Shown here in pieces: positions 28,882 to 42,400 of a DNA stretch of 64,000 nucleotides. The translations under genes were made by a program, and so were the position numbers. Source of the stretch: Neocallimastix lanati (nom. inval.). Lineage: Eukaryota; Neocallimastigomycota; Neocallimastigomycetes; Neocallimastigales; Neocallimastigaceae. How positions within the stretch are numbered: the first letter of the stretch is position 1; every line of letters begins with the position of its first letter. A model generated the notes under the pieces. That model was not told the DNA's origin, did no database searches, and worked only from the letters and a program-made list of their open reading frames with translations. The stretch lies in assembly GCA_016946835.1 (NCBI GenBank), contig JACVTC010000012.1, positions 1,902,501 through 1,966,500 on the forward strand, given 5' to 3'.

Positions 28882-30970
28882 TTTCTTTTTTTTTTTTTTT
28901 TTTTTTGAGTTATAAATTTATTTTTAATTTAATAATATAAAGATATTAATAATTATATAATAAATAAAAATGAAAATTTATTAAATTAAATATATATTAT
29001 AGAATTTCATAATTTAACTTTTTTAATAACTATTAATTGAATTTTTTATATAAACTGAAGTTTTAAGAAAATTCATTTAAATTATGTTAATTTATTTATA
29101 TATATAAATATTCGTTTATTAATAATATATGATCAATAATAATATTTAGAAATTATTTTTATATATAATGGCAAAGCTATTATATAATTATAGCAGATCA
29201 ATTATATAATGGAATTATATTTTATCTTTAATATGATATTTTTTTTTTACTTCTTTCTAATATATACGCTCTTTAATATATAATAAATAGTACTGATAAA
29301 TTTATATTTCTTTTTATTTAATTCTATTAATTATAATATATATAATTCCCAATTTTAGTAAAAAATTTAATAGAAATTTTTTTATAATTCTGATTTAAAA
29401 TAATGATTTCATTAGTTACTATAATTTAATCTTTTCAAAAAAATATTATATTTTCATAAAACTTTAACATAAACTATTTAGCTAAATTAAAATTTTTATA
29501 ATAAAAATTATCCTTTAATATTAATGTTACAGTTTTATTTGAATAAAATTTATATATAAAAATATACATTTTCATATATAGTATTTTCATTATTAATTAT
29601 ATTGAAAATAAAATTTACTTTTTTTTTCTCCTTTTATTTATTCTTTTAATAAAAATAAATTTATTTAATATATATATTTCCTTTGTCCTTTTTTTTTTTT
29701 TTTTTTTTTTAAAGAATTAATCCTTTTTTTATTTGTTAAAAAAAAAATACAACTTTAAAATCTTTTAAAAAATATATATATATAATATTAAAAATATTTA
29801 TATTAATATTCTTTAATTATTCAATAATTTAGTAATTTTTTTTATTATATTAATTTAATAATTTAATTTCTGAATAAATGAAATTTATTAAATGTTCTTT
29901 AATTTTCTGGTTTATATATATTTAAAATTTATGTTATTGTACAATATTTAACAAAAATTTTAACTAACAAAATTACTTTTATATAAAAATCAATATAATA
30001 ATATAATTATACTTTTTATTTTTAGAAGAAAATAATAAGATGCATGGATATACTTTATTAAAAGTATCCTCCATTTTGTATTAATAAAAAAAATAAAAAA
30101 AATAAAAAAAAACTTGATTAAATTTTAAAATAATAAAATTTTTATATACAATCATTACTTTACATATATTTTACATATAAATATTTTAAAATTATTAATA
30201 ATTTGATAATTTTATAAAAGCAAATGCTTTAATTATTGTAGTAATCTTCTTTAACCATAACTTTTTGAAGATTTTTAAATTATTTTTAATACATTTTTTA
30301 TTATTATTCATTTATTTGAGCATATAATAATATATTAGATATTGTTTATTATTATTTAATCATAATTTATGAACATTTAATATATTTTAATTTATATATT
30401 ATATATGTATGTAAGATTTTTGTTATTTTTTTTTTGTAAATATTAATTTAATATTAAAAATCTTAAAATATAATATTTAATAAAAAAAAAGTATATATAA
30501 AGATTTCAATTTAAAACCAAATTTTTTATTAATATAAATATTTTTATAAAAGAAAAAATAATAATTTAAAATATTTTTTTAATATTTATATATTTATTAT
30601 TTATTTAAAGAAAAGAAAAAAAAAAGTATCTATTAATATTATTAATAATACTTAAAAAAAGTTTTTCCTTTTTACTATTAAATGCATTATATTATGATAT
30701 TCATATTATAAAGATAAAAATAGTAATCAGTAATAAAATAAAATTAAGTATTTTTCTTTTTGTATTTGATAAGTTTTTTGTTTTTCTTTTCTTTTCTTTT
30801 CTTTTCTTTTCGTTTATATATATATATAATTATTATTATTATTAATGAAGATATAAAAGGTAAAATTAACTTTTGAATTAATTATTAAATTATAAATATT
30901 TTTTAAAAACTTATTAAATATATAATTCATATAATCTTCCTTATTATAATTTGGTTATTATTTTTAAAGG
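28882..30970. other. intergenic region between divergent genes
   Basis: Upstream region shared by PSMB5 (-) and the lectin gene (+). It is AT-rich throughout, with T-runs at about 29690 and TTTTC repeats at about 30780-30810. The forward frame at 28685-28915 is an antisense shadow of PSMB5 exon 1. No gene or defined promoter motif is seen. Confidence 0.65.
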
Positions 30971-31969
30971 ATGCAATTAAATTTAATCTATCTATTAATT
31001 ATAATTACGTTATTCGGCATTTGTACTTCTCGTAAGAGTAGTTTATATCCAGATCAAAATAATGATAATAATGATTGGGATGAAGAAGTTCAACAACAAC
31101 AACAAGAATTTGATACTGATTATGATAACAATATTTATGAGACTAATGAAGAACCAAAAAGAAAAAGTTCTTTAAGTGATAATGCAGATTATCAATATCA
31201 GGACCCGAATGATGAAGATACTTATAATGGCCAGTATGAAGATGTTCAAGAACCTGCAACCACTAAAACTCGCCATCACTATAAACTTTCATTTAAAAAA
31301 CCATATTATTATTATAATGACACTAATATTATACCAAATTGGGAATGTGCTGGAGGTATTCATAATAATTAAAAATAAAAATATTACAATATATATTTTA
31401 ATTTAAATATAATTTTATATAATGTACATTACTTTAATAATTCATTAAATTTTTAACTCTAAATTTATAATGTTTATCTTTAATACTTTTATTAAGATGT
31501 TATTCCTGCACAAGATATGATTCGTCTTGTACCATCTGTTCCAGATAAAGCTGGTATATATTGATTTAATTATTTTTAATATTAATGTATTTTAAAATAC
31601 ATACTAAATTTAAAAAGAAATTCAATTATTTATATTTATATATATATATAATAAAATAATAAAATAAAATATAATAGATGAATTAAAATTAAATTTAAAT
31701 AATTAATTAATATATAATGAAAATAATAAACAGGTAGTATATGGAGTCTAACATCAAATCGTTATGAGTAAATATATATTATAAATAAAAGAAAAATTAA
31801 TAATTTTATATATTAATGGTAAATGTGTAGTTTTACTAAATTTATTAATTATATTCATTTTTGTGTTAATTGAAATATTAAAGTGAATGGCAAATTATTC
31901 TTTCACTGAGAGTTTCTGGAAGAAATATGCATGGTTCACAGGTAAAAAATATTTATATATTAATAGAAA

Positions 31970-32001
<32 letters not shown>

Positions 32002-32672
32002 AACATACAAAAAAGCTTATAATATGAATACAAAAATTTATATTTATAAAAAGGGTATGGGTATTTTCTACACTGAACATCGTTTAAAGCCAGATGCGTT
32101 TTTTGGAGGTGAAACTACATGGAATGGTTTAGCTGTTATATTTGATACATTAAATCTTGATAAAAATGTAATTCAATTATTTTTCTTCATTTGTTAATAT
32201 TCAAAAAATAAATAAATAAATAAATAGATAAATAAAATAATAATGATAATATTAAAAAATGTATTTATTATTATTATTATTTTTTTTTATTAATAACAAA
32301 TATATATATATATAAAGTCAAATATCCCAACTATCAATGTATTATACAATGATGGAAGTACCACAATAAGAAGTCAAAATGATTATGATAATTTAAGAAG
32401 GAGTATGTGTGTTGCTGATTTTAGGTAAAAATAAATTATGTATAAATTAAATTTTTATACTTTTAAACACTTATTAACAATTAATCGTTTTTTTCTCAAA
32501 ATTAAAATTTAATAATTTTCTTATTATTCAATATGTAAGAAATTCACCAAATCCTATTTTTGTTAAAATTACATATGAAAATAAGCAATTAAAAGTCGAG
32601 GTTGATTTAATTCACGGAGGTTCTGATTATCATGAATGTACTAATGATAATATTGAATTACCAAAAGAGTAA

Positions 32673-32765
<93 letters not shown>

Positions 32766-34018
32766 TAATATTATCATTATTAATTACATATGTATTATGA
32801 ATAGTTTTGTTTTTGGTGTAACTGCAAAAACAGGCAGTGATAATGCTGATGATCATGATATCATAAGCTTTGACTTTTATCAGCTCAACCCACCACCAAA
32901 AGAAATTAAATACAGACCATTAGAAGAAGAAGTACTTAGTCGTGAAGGAGAATTTAAAATTGATGAACAAACATTAGAGGTATATAATTTGAAATTAGTA
33001 AATAATTATACTAATTAAGAAATTTTATTTATTAGCATTATTTTAATAATAAAATGATGTATATTCATAATAAATAGCATATTAAAAGAGTTCAAGATGA
33101 ACTCAATAAAGACGACCAAAAGAAAAAAGACCAGGAAAAACAAGAAAAATTTGCTGATGTATATATAATAATTAATAAATATAAATTTAATTCTTATAAA
33201 TTGTATATATTTTATTAATTGGCATTATTTAAATAATAGGCAAAAACAGTTTATATGACTCAATTTAGAATCTTAGAATCAGTAAATAGAATACTTACTT
33301 ACGTTCAAAAGCCACAAAATAAGGCTAATTCTGATGAAGGACCAACCTTAGAAGATATTAATAATTCATCTGAACAAATTTTGTTACAACAACAAGAAAT
33401 AAATGAATCATTAGAAAACCTTAAGCAACAAATAGATAATATAAATGAATTTGTGGAAAGAAATTCTCAAAAATATGAATATAAACTAAATTCAGTTGAA
33501 GTAAAATAATAATAATAATATTTAAATTATTAATTGAATAAATTTATTATAATTTTTAAAAAATAAAATAAAATAAAATAAAAAAAAAATGAAAAAAAAA
33601 AAAAAAAATAAAAAAAAAAAAGTTATTAATTTAAAATTTATAAAATATATTATATATTAAAAGTCTAAGGTCAATCAAAAAGTTATTTCAGAAATTAGTA
33701 AAGTTTTATCAGAATTAAGAATTCTAAAGGAAGAAAATATAAAATTAAAAGAATCTACAAAAGTATTAGCAAAAAAAGCTAAAAAGCAACCAAATATCTG
33801 GCTTGTATGTTATTTATTAATAAATATCTATTTATATATATAAAATAAAATTTTATATTAGTTCGCCTTCTTAATATTATAATTACTATTAAATAAAACT
33901 AATTTAGGTTGTTATGGTATCATTTTTCTTAAATTTGCTTGGATTATATATAATTTTCCGTGTATTACCAAATTCTGGTCGAGGTGGTGATTTGTTTAAA
34001 ACTAATCATTATTATTAA
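30971..34018 (+). CDS. ERGIC-53/LMAN1-type L-type lectin cargo receptor
   Basis: Type I membrane cargo receptor of the ER-Golgi shuttle. Exons: 30971-31355, 31497-31553, 31734-31767, 31884-31941, 32054-32167, 32318-32424, 32540-32668, 32805-32979, 33078-33158, 33240-33500, 33664-33804, 33908-34018; in frame, 550 residues. Signal peptide 1-20; acidic Gln/Asp-rich linker to about 100; L-type lectin fold about 101-330 (HYKLSFKKPY, GSIWS, RVSGRNMHG, WNGLAVIFD, DDHDIISFDFYQL); helical stalk about 350-500; membrane segment about 511-531; short tail ending HYY. The order matches LMAN1 and yeast Emp46/47. Residues that bind calcium and mannose in the human protein are changed (Gln178 where Asp is expected; see findings). 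The tail lacks a dilysine KKxx motif. Confidence 0.9.
32669..32804. repeat. (ATT)n array filling lectin intron 7
   Basis: About 30 ATT units make up most of the intron between the exons ending at 32668 and starting at 32805. The poly-Leu frame over it is an artefact. Confidence 0.93.
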
Positions 34019-34434
34019 TTCATAAATTTAAATTTAAATTTAAATTTAAATTTATTTATTTATTCATTCATTCATTTAATTTAAATAGCAAATAAAAATA
34101 AAATAAATAAATAATAAAATAAGTAAATAATAAATTTAAAAATAAAAACTATTAAATATTAAAAAATATATATATATATTTTTATAAAAATAAAAATTAC
34201 AAAAAACAAAAAGAATTAATAAATTAAAAAAATCTAATCATATTATATAGGATTCTTATATTTTAATTATAATAATTCTATAAAACAAGAAAGCAATATA
34301 ATATTTATATAAAATAAAAATAAAGCCATCAAACTAAATATATAAACATTTATATATAACATTCATATTTATATTTAAAATAATACTACCTTAAAATCTG
34401 CATTTTTATTTCTTTTTATTAATATATTATTATT

Positions 34435-34491
<57 letters not shown>

Positions 34492-34786
34492 AATATATTA
34501 TATATTTTTTTTTTTTAATTAGTATATGATTTATTTAAAGATTATTAAGTTTTATATAACTTTGATTATTTTTATTTTTAATTATTCTTTAAATTTAAAG
34601 TAAATTTCTAATGTAATAATAGATATTAATTAATCGATGAATAATATAAATTATTTTATATTCTTAAATTCTACATAAAAACCTTCTATAATAATTGTTA
34701 TTAAAATTAAAATCTATAAAATAGTTATTTATGTTTTAAAAACATATTTATTAATAATAATGGAATAGAATTATATATAACGTAAA
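34019..34786. other. intergenic, between convergent genes
   Basis: Spacer between the lectin gene (+) and HGH1 (-). It contains AAATTT repeats just after the lectin stop and a TTTA tetranucleotide run at about 34438-34492. Nothing coding is seen. Confidence 0.7.
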
Positions 34787-37091
34787 CTAATCCAATTCAT
34801 CAACAACTTCAACTTCTTCTTCTTCTTCTTCAAGATGCTTAGTTTTAACATATTCGGTATGCTTTGAAAGATCTTCCTTTTCATTTGGATCTTCAGGTCT
34901 CATTGTCATATTAACATACTTTAATGCTAATTCATGAACACGATCATCAGTTTCTTGAAGATCCATCTAATTTAGTTACAAATATATATTATATATAATT
35001 TAATGGTTAATAGTTAATTCTTATAGTTTTTAAAATGTTTTAAAAAGAAACCTTATAATAATAAATTACATTGAATTATATTATATTATATTATATTATA
35101 TTATATTATATTATATTATATTATATTATATTATATTATATTATATTATATTATATTATATTATATTATATTATATTATATTATATTATATTAAAGCAAA
35201 CAAAATATTCTATAAAATAATTATAAATATTTACTTCACGAATAATTGGGTATACAGAATGATTTCTTAAATAGTCTCTACCAAACTTTGTGGTTGCAAG
35301 TAAAATTAAAGATTCTATTAATAATTCTCTCATATAACTATCTGATTCACGTTTCTTAGTTGGTTCAAGTAATTGAAGCTATTTAATAATAGCATTATTA
35401 ATAATAATTATATAATTAGTTAAAAATTTATAAACAAATTAGCAATAAATATGTATATGTTCATGTTTATTATTTAATATAATACTTCTTATATTTACTT
35501 CATCTGGTAAAGCTTCCATTTCTTCATCATTAAAATCTTCTGGACCAGCAAGTGGTAATAAAATTCTTGGTAAAAGATTAAGGCCATCAGGATCCAACAT
35601 ATTTTCATGAGCTTCAATATTAAAACAACAATTCCTATTATAAATATATAAATATATTGTATTTACAAATAAAAGTTTATTAGCATTGATATAAAATAAA
35701 AAATTTATTATATAAATATATATATATTCAAAAATTATAAGCAATAATATATATATATATATACATACTTTATTGTTGAAATAACACCACCGCGACGTAA
35801 TAAACTTGGATGTTCAGTGAAGCAAATAATATTTCCTAAAAGGCAATTGTACTCAGAATCTTCAACATTTCTAAGGAAATGTTTACGTCCTTGAGGTAAC
35901 TTTATATTTTTTGAATTTATCAAATATTTATTATATGATGTTATTATTCAAATTATTATATATATCATTCTTTAAATAATATTGAATTTTTTATATTGTA
36001 TATCCATACTTTTGTAATATTAGCAAAAACACCACTAAGATGATCATAATTAGCAAATTTATTAAGTTTATTGCTTTCACCTCTAACAAAAACATCAACT
36101 AATTTACCAATAGTTGTGAATTCAGTTCTTAATTTTGTTGAATCATCTAAATCAGCTCTTGGTAGAAGTTTATCAGCAACAATTTCAGATTTTGATAAAT
36201 TAGATAATAACATACAAGCAATGTCAGAATTTGGTGATTCGGTATTCTTTTTAATTTTTATTATTATTATATAATTTTAAATAGTAAAGTTTATTTATTA
36301 TTATTTATATATATATATATATATTTATTTTAAAAAAAAATATTTTAACACATTTATAAATATTAAAAAATTAATAATATTAATTTAATATTCTTAAATA
36401 AATATATTTATATATAAATTTTAATACAATAATATAATTTATTATATAAAATAAACATACTAAAATAATCTTAATAATATCAGCTAAAAATCTTTCATCT
36501 GTCATTTGAGCAGCAAGTTCAACCTTACTTGAAAGATTAATTAAACTAGATAATGCTGATTGAGCAATTAACTTCATATGACCAATTTTTTAAATAATAA
36601 AAAATTAAAATTATGTACATATACAAATTTATATATATTTTTTATATTTTATATTTAGATTATTACAGGTGTATCATTGACTAATAATTTAAGATATTTA
36701 ATAGCTTTCATATCATCAGCTAAAAATAATGGTACATATTCCGGAGTATTACTGAAAGTTAATACTTGTTCAACAGCAATTCTTCTGACTTCTGGTTTTA
36801 AATCAGTTAAAAAATCAAAAAGCTATTGTTTTTATAATTTATTAATCATATTGTTTATAATATTTATTTATATCCAAAAATGTAATATAAAATATTTTTT
36901 TTAATAATTGAAATTATACACATATAATAATAATTTAAATTTTAAATTTATTGAAATTATCGAATAAATTTTACAAAATAATTATATTAAACAATTCATT
37001 TAATATTCTTAATTTCAAGTTATTATATTTTCAAATAAATTAATTTTTAATAGGAGTTAATTAAAATATTTACTTCACTTATTGCTTCCAT
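34787..37091 (-). CDS. HGH1: HGH1 homologue (eEF2-folding co-chaperone)
   Basis: HGH1 is an armadillo-like cytosolic protein; in yeast it passes elongation factor 2 to the TRiC/CCT chaperonin. Exons in gene order: 37091-37074, 36822-36667, 36571-36461, 36246-36010, 35899-35769, 35634-35499, 35378-35235, 34966-34787; in frame, 370 residues. It starts with a six-codon exon (MEAISE) and continues LFDFLTDLKPEVRRIA. The diagnostic C-terminal block NCCF...LLPRILLPLAGPEDF with EEMEALPDE is present, followed by the YMRELLIESLILLA helix and a Glu-rich tail ending VDELD. Length fits the family. The acceptor of exon 3 (ATGAAG|TTA) is the least certain junction, because the preferred frame leaves out a short upstream open stretch. 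Confidence 0.92.
35072..35192. repeat. (ATTAT)n pentanucleotide array in HGH1 intron 7
   Basis: About 24 perfect copies of TTATA within the intron 34967-35234. It is the second intronic pentanucleotide array in the window, with a different unit from the one in PFKFB. Confidence 0.95.
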
Positions 37092-37188
37092 TTTAATTTT
37101 CTTAATTTTTTCTTTCTAATTTAAATTTGAAATTCTGTAAATTATATTATTAAAAAAAAATAATAATAAATAGAAAAAATCGAAAAAA

Positions 37189-37225
<37 letters not shown>

Positions 37226-38652
37226 AATAAATAAATAAATAAATTAATAAATAGTCTCTATTGGTAAATACAAAAAAAAATTTTAATTATTTTTTAAATT
37301 TTTTCCATTATATTATTTTATAATAAATTAAATTATACATTTATAGTAATAGGCCATATTAATAGTTTAAATTTGAATTGTTTTATTAACATATTTTATA
37401 TATTATAAAAGGCTTAAAATGTATTAATATTTAAAAATTTTTTTTTATCTTCAAAGTTTTTCCATACAATTATTATCAATTTTCTAACCCTTAAGAATAC
37501 AAAGTTCCACTTAATAAAATGAACAAAATCTTTTTTCTCAAACTATAAAAGCCTTAACAAAAAGTTAATTTATATATTTATTTCCTTGGTTTGTTTTGCT
37601 TTATATAGTAATAAAAATACAACATTTAAAATATTTGAGTTATTTATTATTATTTATCAAATCATATTATAAAATTATTAACTTTTCATTCGTTTGATTG
37701 GTCAACTGAAATTTTATAATATTCAAATAAGTATATTTGGATATTTTTTTCCTTTAATAAACAGTATATACTGATTTTAATTATTTATTTGATTTAATAA
37801 AAATTTAATAAAAATTAAATCGAAATAAATTGATTTAATATTTAAACAATAAGGAATAATGTGATTAAAACTATTTTTTTTTTATTTCTAATACCTCTAT
37901 TAGGGAAAAGATGATCTTAAATTCATCTAAAGCATACAACTTTGTTTTGAATATTCATTATTATTTAATTATTAATTATATAAATAATTTAATTTTTGAA
38001 AAATTTTATTTATTTGCTTTGGCAAGGATGCCACCTATAGTGGGCTCTACTTTCCCTTGAGGATCACGTAGAATGCTTCTATATGGAGTTTCTTTGATTA
38101 TGGGGAGTTGCGAGCATCGATGCCGTACCGGTATGACAGTTAAACATACACCCATATTAACATATGGGTAGACAAAAGTCTTCGGTCTATAAAACTATAA
38201 AAAAAAAATTATTTATTTGCTTATTTGTTTTTTTTGGAAATGAATTTAATCAATTGAAATTATTTTTATTAAGTTTTATTATTAATTAATTACAAAAATA
38301 GCTATATTATAAATTGCATTAGCAGACATAATTTTTGTACAGGATTTAGTACGTACCGTACGATATGGGTCTACATGGACTATAAAAATTTTTTATATCA
38401 ATAATTTAATAAATGTTTCAATATATGAATTAAAATTTTATATTTTTCTTAATTAATTTATTAAATTTATCAATTTTATCAATTTATTTATTTATACCTT
38501 TTTTTTATTAATTTCTTATTTTTATTATTTATTTATTTATGGATTAAAACTATAATTATTATGATTTAATAATTTTAAAAATTTTTCATACAAATTGTGA
38601 AAATAATTTTATGCTACAGAAGTAACAATTTTTTATTGTTAAATATTGAAAT
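37092..38652. other. intergenic region between divergent genes
   Basis: Upstream of HGH1 (-) and the dsRBD-like gene (+). There is an A-run plus AAAT run at 37190-37245 close to the HGH1 start. An unusual G+C-rich patch at 38020-38190 is listed separately. Otherwise featureless AT-rich DNA. Confidence 0.6.
38020..38390. other. G+C-rich patch with hairpins, unidentified
   Basis: The core 38020-38190 is near-balanced in composition. It contains the fold-back ACCCATA-TTAACA-TATGGGT (about 38152-38171) and the near-palindrome GTACCGGTAT. A smaller patch at 38335-38385 repeats the words ATATGGGT and CTATAAAA. The word TAGTGGGCTCT also occurs in the leader of the LTR element near 62470. No tRNA or known snRNA signature was found. 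It is either a structural RNA or an old retroelement leader. Confidence 0.4.
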
Positions 38653-39192
38653 ATGATTATAAAAGGTGATTTAAAATATAAAAAAATTAAAAAAGTAACA
38701 AAAGAAAAAGATAAAACAATAAAAAATTATAGATATGAAGCATATTATTATGGTACTAAAATATTAGAGACAAAATTTTATTTAAAAAAAAAATTAGCTT
38801 TAAATAATATAAAGAAAATATCTAAAGAATATTTACGTTCATTAAAACAAGAATTTAAAAATAATAATAATGAATGTGAAGAAGGGGAAATTGAAAGTCA
38901 TAAAATTTATAAAATTAATAATGACGATGAAAATTCAATGTCATTTCTTCCTGAACAATTAGAATATAATAATTCATTAACTCATAGTCGTACATATGTC
39001 GTTTATTTAAATCAATTTTTTCAAAAATTTAAAATTGATTATGAATATTCCTTTGATAACTTTAAAAATTTATATATTTGTAAACTACGTGTTGATAATA
39101 AAGTTTTTGTTACTGATGTACCCTTTATCCGAAAAATTGACGCAAAGGAAAATGTTTCAAAAAAGGCTTGCGATTATTTAAAAATTATATAA
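38653..39192 (+). CDS. small protein with dsRNA-binding-domain-like modules
   Basis: Single-exon, 179 residues, Lys-rich, no signal peptide or membrane segment. Residues about 115-178 fit a double-stranded RNA-binding fold: a helix (YVVYLNQFFQKF), strands (YEYSF, YICKLRVDNKVF), and the typical closing helix RKIDAKENVSKKACDYL. Residues about 26-64 look like the second half of another such module (YRYEAYYYGTK then LKKKLALNNIKKIS). The two are joined by an Asn/Glu-rich linker. The call is from pattern, not alignment. If right, the protein is a stand-alone dsRNA binder; such proteins can assist Dicer or other RNA enzymes, but nothing here says which. Confidence 0.55.
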   Translation: MIIKGDLKYKKIKKVTKEKDKTIKNYRYEAYYYGTKILETKFYLKKKLALNNIKKISKEYLRSLKQEFKNNNNECEEGEIESHKIYKINNDDENSMSFLPEQLEYNNSLTHSRTYVVYLNQFFQKFKIDYEYSFDNFKNLYICKLRVDNKVFVTDVPFIRKIDAKENVSKKACDYLKII

Positions 39193-39464
39193 ATAATATA
39201 ATTTTATATTTTTAACTTAAAATAAAATAAATATACCCTATGTTATATGTAAAGAAGAAGAAAAAAATAATAAAAAAGAAATAAAATGAAATAAAATGAA
39301 ACAAAAAAAAAAAAAATAACTATAATTCAAATTTTAATTTTTTTTTTAATTACAATAATCTAATATTGTAATAATCTTATAATCATTATATTAATAATTA
39401 CATATTAAAATAATTTTATAAAATATTTTAAAATATTTAGATTTTCTTATTTTTTGTTATTGTG

Positions 39465-39495
<31 letters not shown>

Positions 39496-42400
39496 AAGTA
39501 TTTTAGTAATTGTTTTTATAAATAATAATAAATTATTTAAAAGTTTGTTTTAATCCTTTATTTTATATTGTTTTTATTTTAAAATGTTTAAGTAATAATA
39601 AAAAATAAATAAATAAAAATGTTTTTTTTTTTTTTTTTTTCATTATTAACTTCACCAATAATGAAAAATAAATATAATATTATAATAAATAGATTATTAA
39701 AAAATGTATAATTCATTAATATATATATCAATAATATTATATAAATAAAGTAATATAAATAAAATTTGAGAAGATAGAAAGCATAAAAAAATATACCGAT
39801 TATATATTGTGTCTAATTAATCACTATGTTTTTTTCTTTTTTTTTTTTTTTTTTTTTTTGTTTTATTTTGTTTTGTTTTATTATTGTTTTGGTTTTGGTT
39901 TTGTTTATTTGTTTGTAAAATAATAAAATAAATTATATAACAAAATACATATTTATTAATAAATTTTGGTTGATACTGGTCCTTTTAATTTCGTCATAAA
40001 TATATATAAAGTTTCAACAATAATCTAATATTTAATATGACTGAATATATTTGTATTAATTTAAAAACTTATTATTAGAATTTAACTCTTATTCTCTTTA
40101 TATATATTTATATTTATTTATTGAATAAATTAAAATAAATTATTAAATTAGTATTTAGAATTTATGGAACTAATAATAGTTAATAATAATAGAGAAAATT
40201 ACTTTCATATTATAATTCTTTAATTAATAAAAATTTACTATCATGAGTTGTATTTAAAATAAGTTTATAGAATTATAATTGTATAATTAGATGTAATTCA
40301 TTCTTTTTTAATATATTCCCATTGTATAATGATGTATAATGATTCTTAAGTATTATAAAGGTTTCTTAATATCAAAGGTTAAATTTATAGTATTCATGAA
40401 TAAATTGTATTAAATAATATATAAATATATAAAAATATATATGATACGGAATATTGAATATTGTTATAATATCATATACTAAAATAATAATTCAATTAAT
40501 AAAAGTAATATGAAAAAATTACTTATTGAATAATGATTTCAGAATTATCAACATCAATAATTCTTTCCAATATAATAATTGTACTTTGTTAGTGATATCA
40601 AGTTAATTTTTTGTTTTCTTCATGATCTTGAATAGAATAAATTAAAGCCATTTCGTAGTAACAATTACCAATATTTTATTAATTAGATTTAATTAATTTA
40701 TAATAAGTATTTATTTTATAATTATAATATAATTATTAAAGAAACTTTAAAACTGAAATTTTCTATCAAACAAGTAACATACATTTAATTCAGTACTAAA
40801 ACGTTTCCTGATATCTTCATTAATTTTATTTAATATAGATTCATTGGTAAACTTCTAGAAATCCTAAGAAATATTGATACTAAATATACAGTTTAACTAA
40901 GAATATGAGAAATACAATGGGATGAATGATCAAAAATAGTATTTTTTTAAAACTATATTTATGATATGTTTTGGGTAAAGAGTAGCTATTTAATTAATGA
41001 TAATTTTCATTATATTTTAGTATTTTTATATTTTTATTGATTTATACATATATATTATTTTTAAATATATATTTACATTTATATATATTTTTACTGAATT
41101 AATAAAAATATAAACACAAAATTAATACTATATTAATTAAATGGTTCTTTATATATATATTTATTTATCATATATTATTGTTAATTTCATATATTATTAG
41201 AACTATTTATATTGCAATAATGTAACTTAAACTGATTCTCATTAAGTTTAGCAATTTTACTCAAGCAAATATCATATTTTAAAGCATTATGCTAGAAATA
41301 TTTTTCAATGGCTGGTAAAGAAATTTTTTTATCAATTAAATCTATTCTAAATAGAAAAAGGTAATAATAATTATAATAATAAATAAATAATAGCTGTACT
41401 TATGAACCTCTACAGTTCTCTAGCATTTTCATCATGTTTTAATAATATTTCACTTTTTTTTTTTTTTTTTTTTTTTTTTTTGGTTCACAAATGAAACATT
41501 AATTATTTAATCAATATCGACCTTTTTAGTTAGTTCTTCTTGTCATGTTCGTTGTTTCAATAATTTTTCTTCATTAATTTCTTTTCCTTTTTGAGCATTT
41601 TCATTAAACCTATTAAAATATTCACTAAATTAATGTGTATATGCAATTTAATTAATTATAAATTTATCAAGGTTAATCTATATGGATATGGATTTTCTTT
41701 TTCTGTATTATCTTTATTTAAAAAATACCTATCAGTTGGAGTTAATATATATAAATCTAATAAATAATCATCATCATTACCACAACAAATGCCTAAGATA
41801 ATTCAATAAAATATTTTATTATAAAATAATGTATCAAGATAAAAAAGAATTTAAATAAATGAGAATTTTTTGATTTTTTTAGCTAAAGTTTTTACTAAAA
41901 TATTATTATTCCTTTTTATTTTAAAATACTTTAATATCCATAGATATTATTAGAGACTATGGTTCTTTCTTTTCATCAATATTTTTTTATTCTTTTAAGT
42001 GTAAAGCCTTAACATTAAATTTTGATTTAACATAAATATTTCTCTCAAATAAATCAATATGAAAAGAATTAAAATATTACATAATTATTAATCAACTAAT
42101 AATTATAAAAAAGATGTATATTCTATTGAATTTAACTATATATTAAACATTAAACTTTTTTTATTGACTTTAATTTATTATCATTATTATATAAATGTAT
42201 AATAAAAAACACTAAAAATATTAACAGAAATATAATAAATACAACTTTTTCTTCTTTAAGTTATAAACTTAGAATTTAGATGATGTGCATTTATTTCAAG
42301 CATAGGTCAGATGTACATTCAATTGGACCTATTCATCTAAAAAATAAATTTCTATAATGATGGTCTTCTTAATCATTTATTACTTTTAATTATAATTTAA

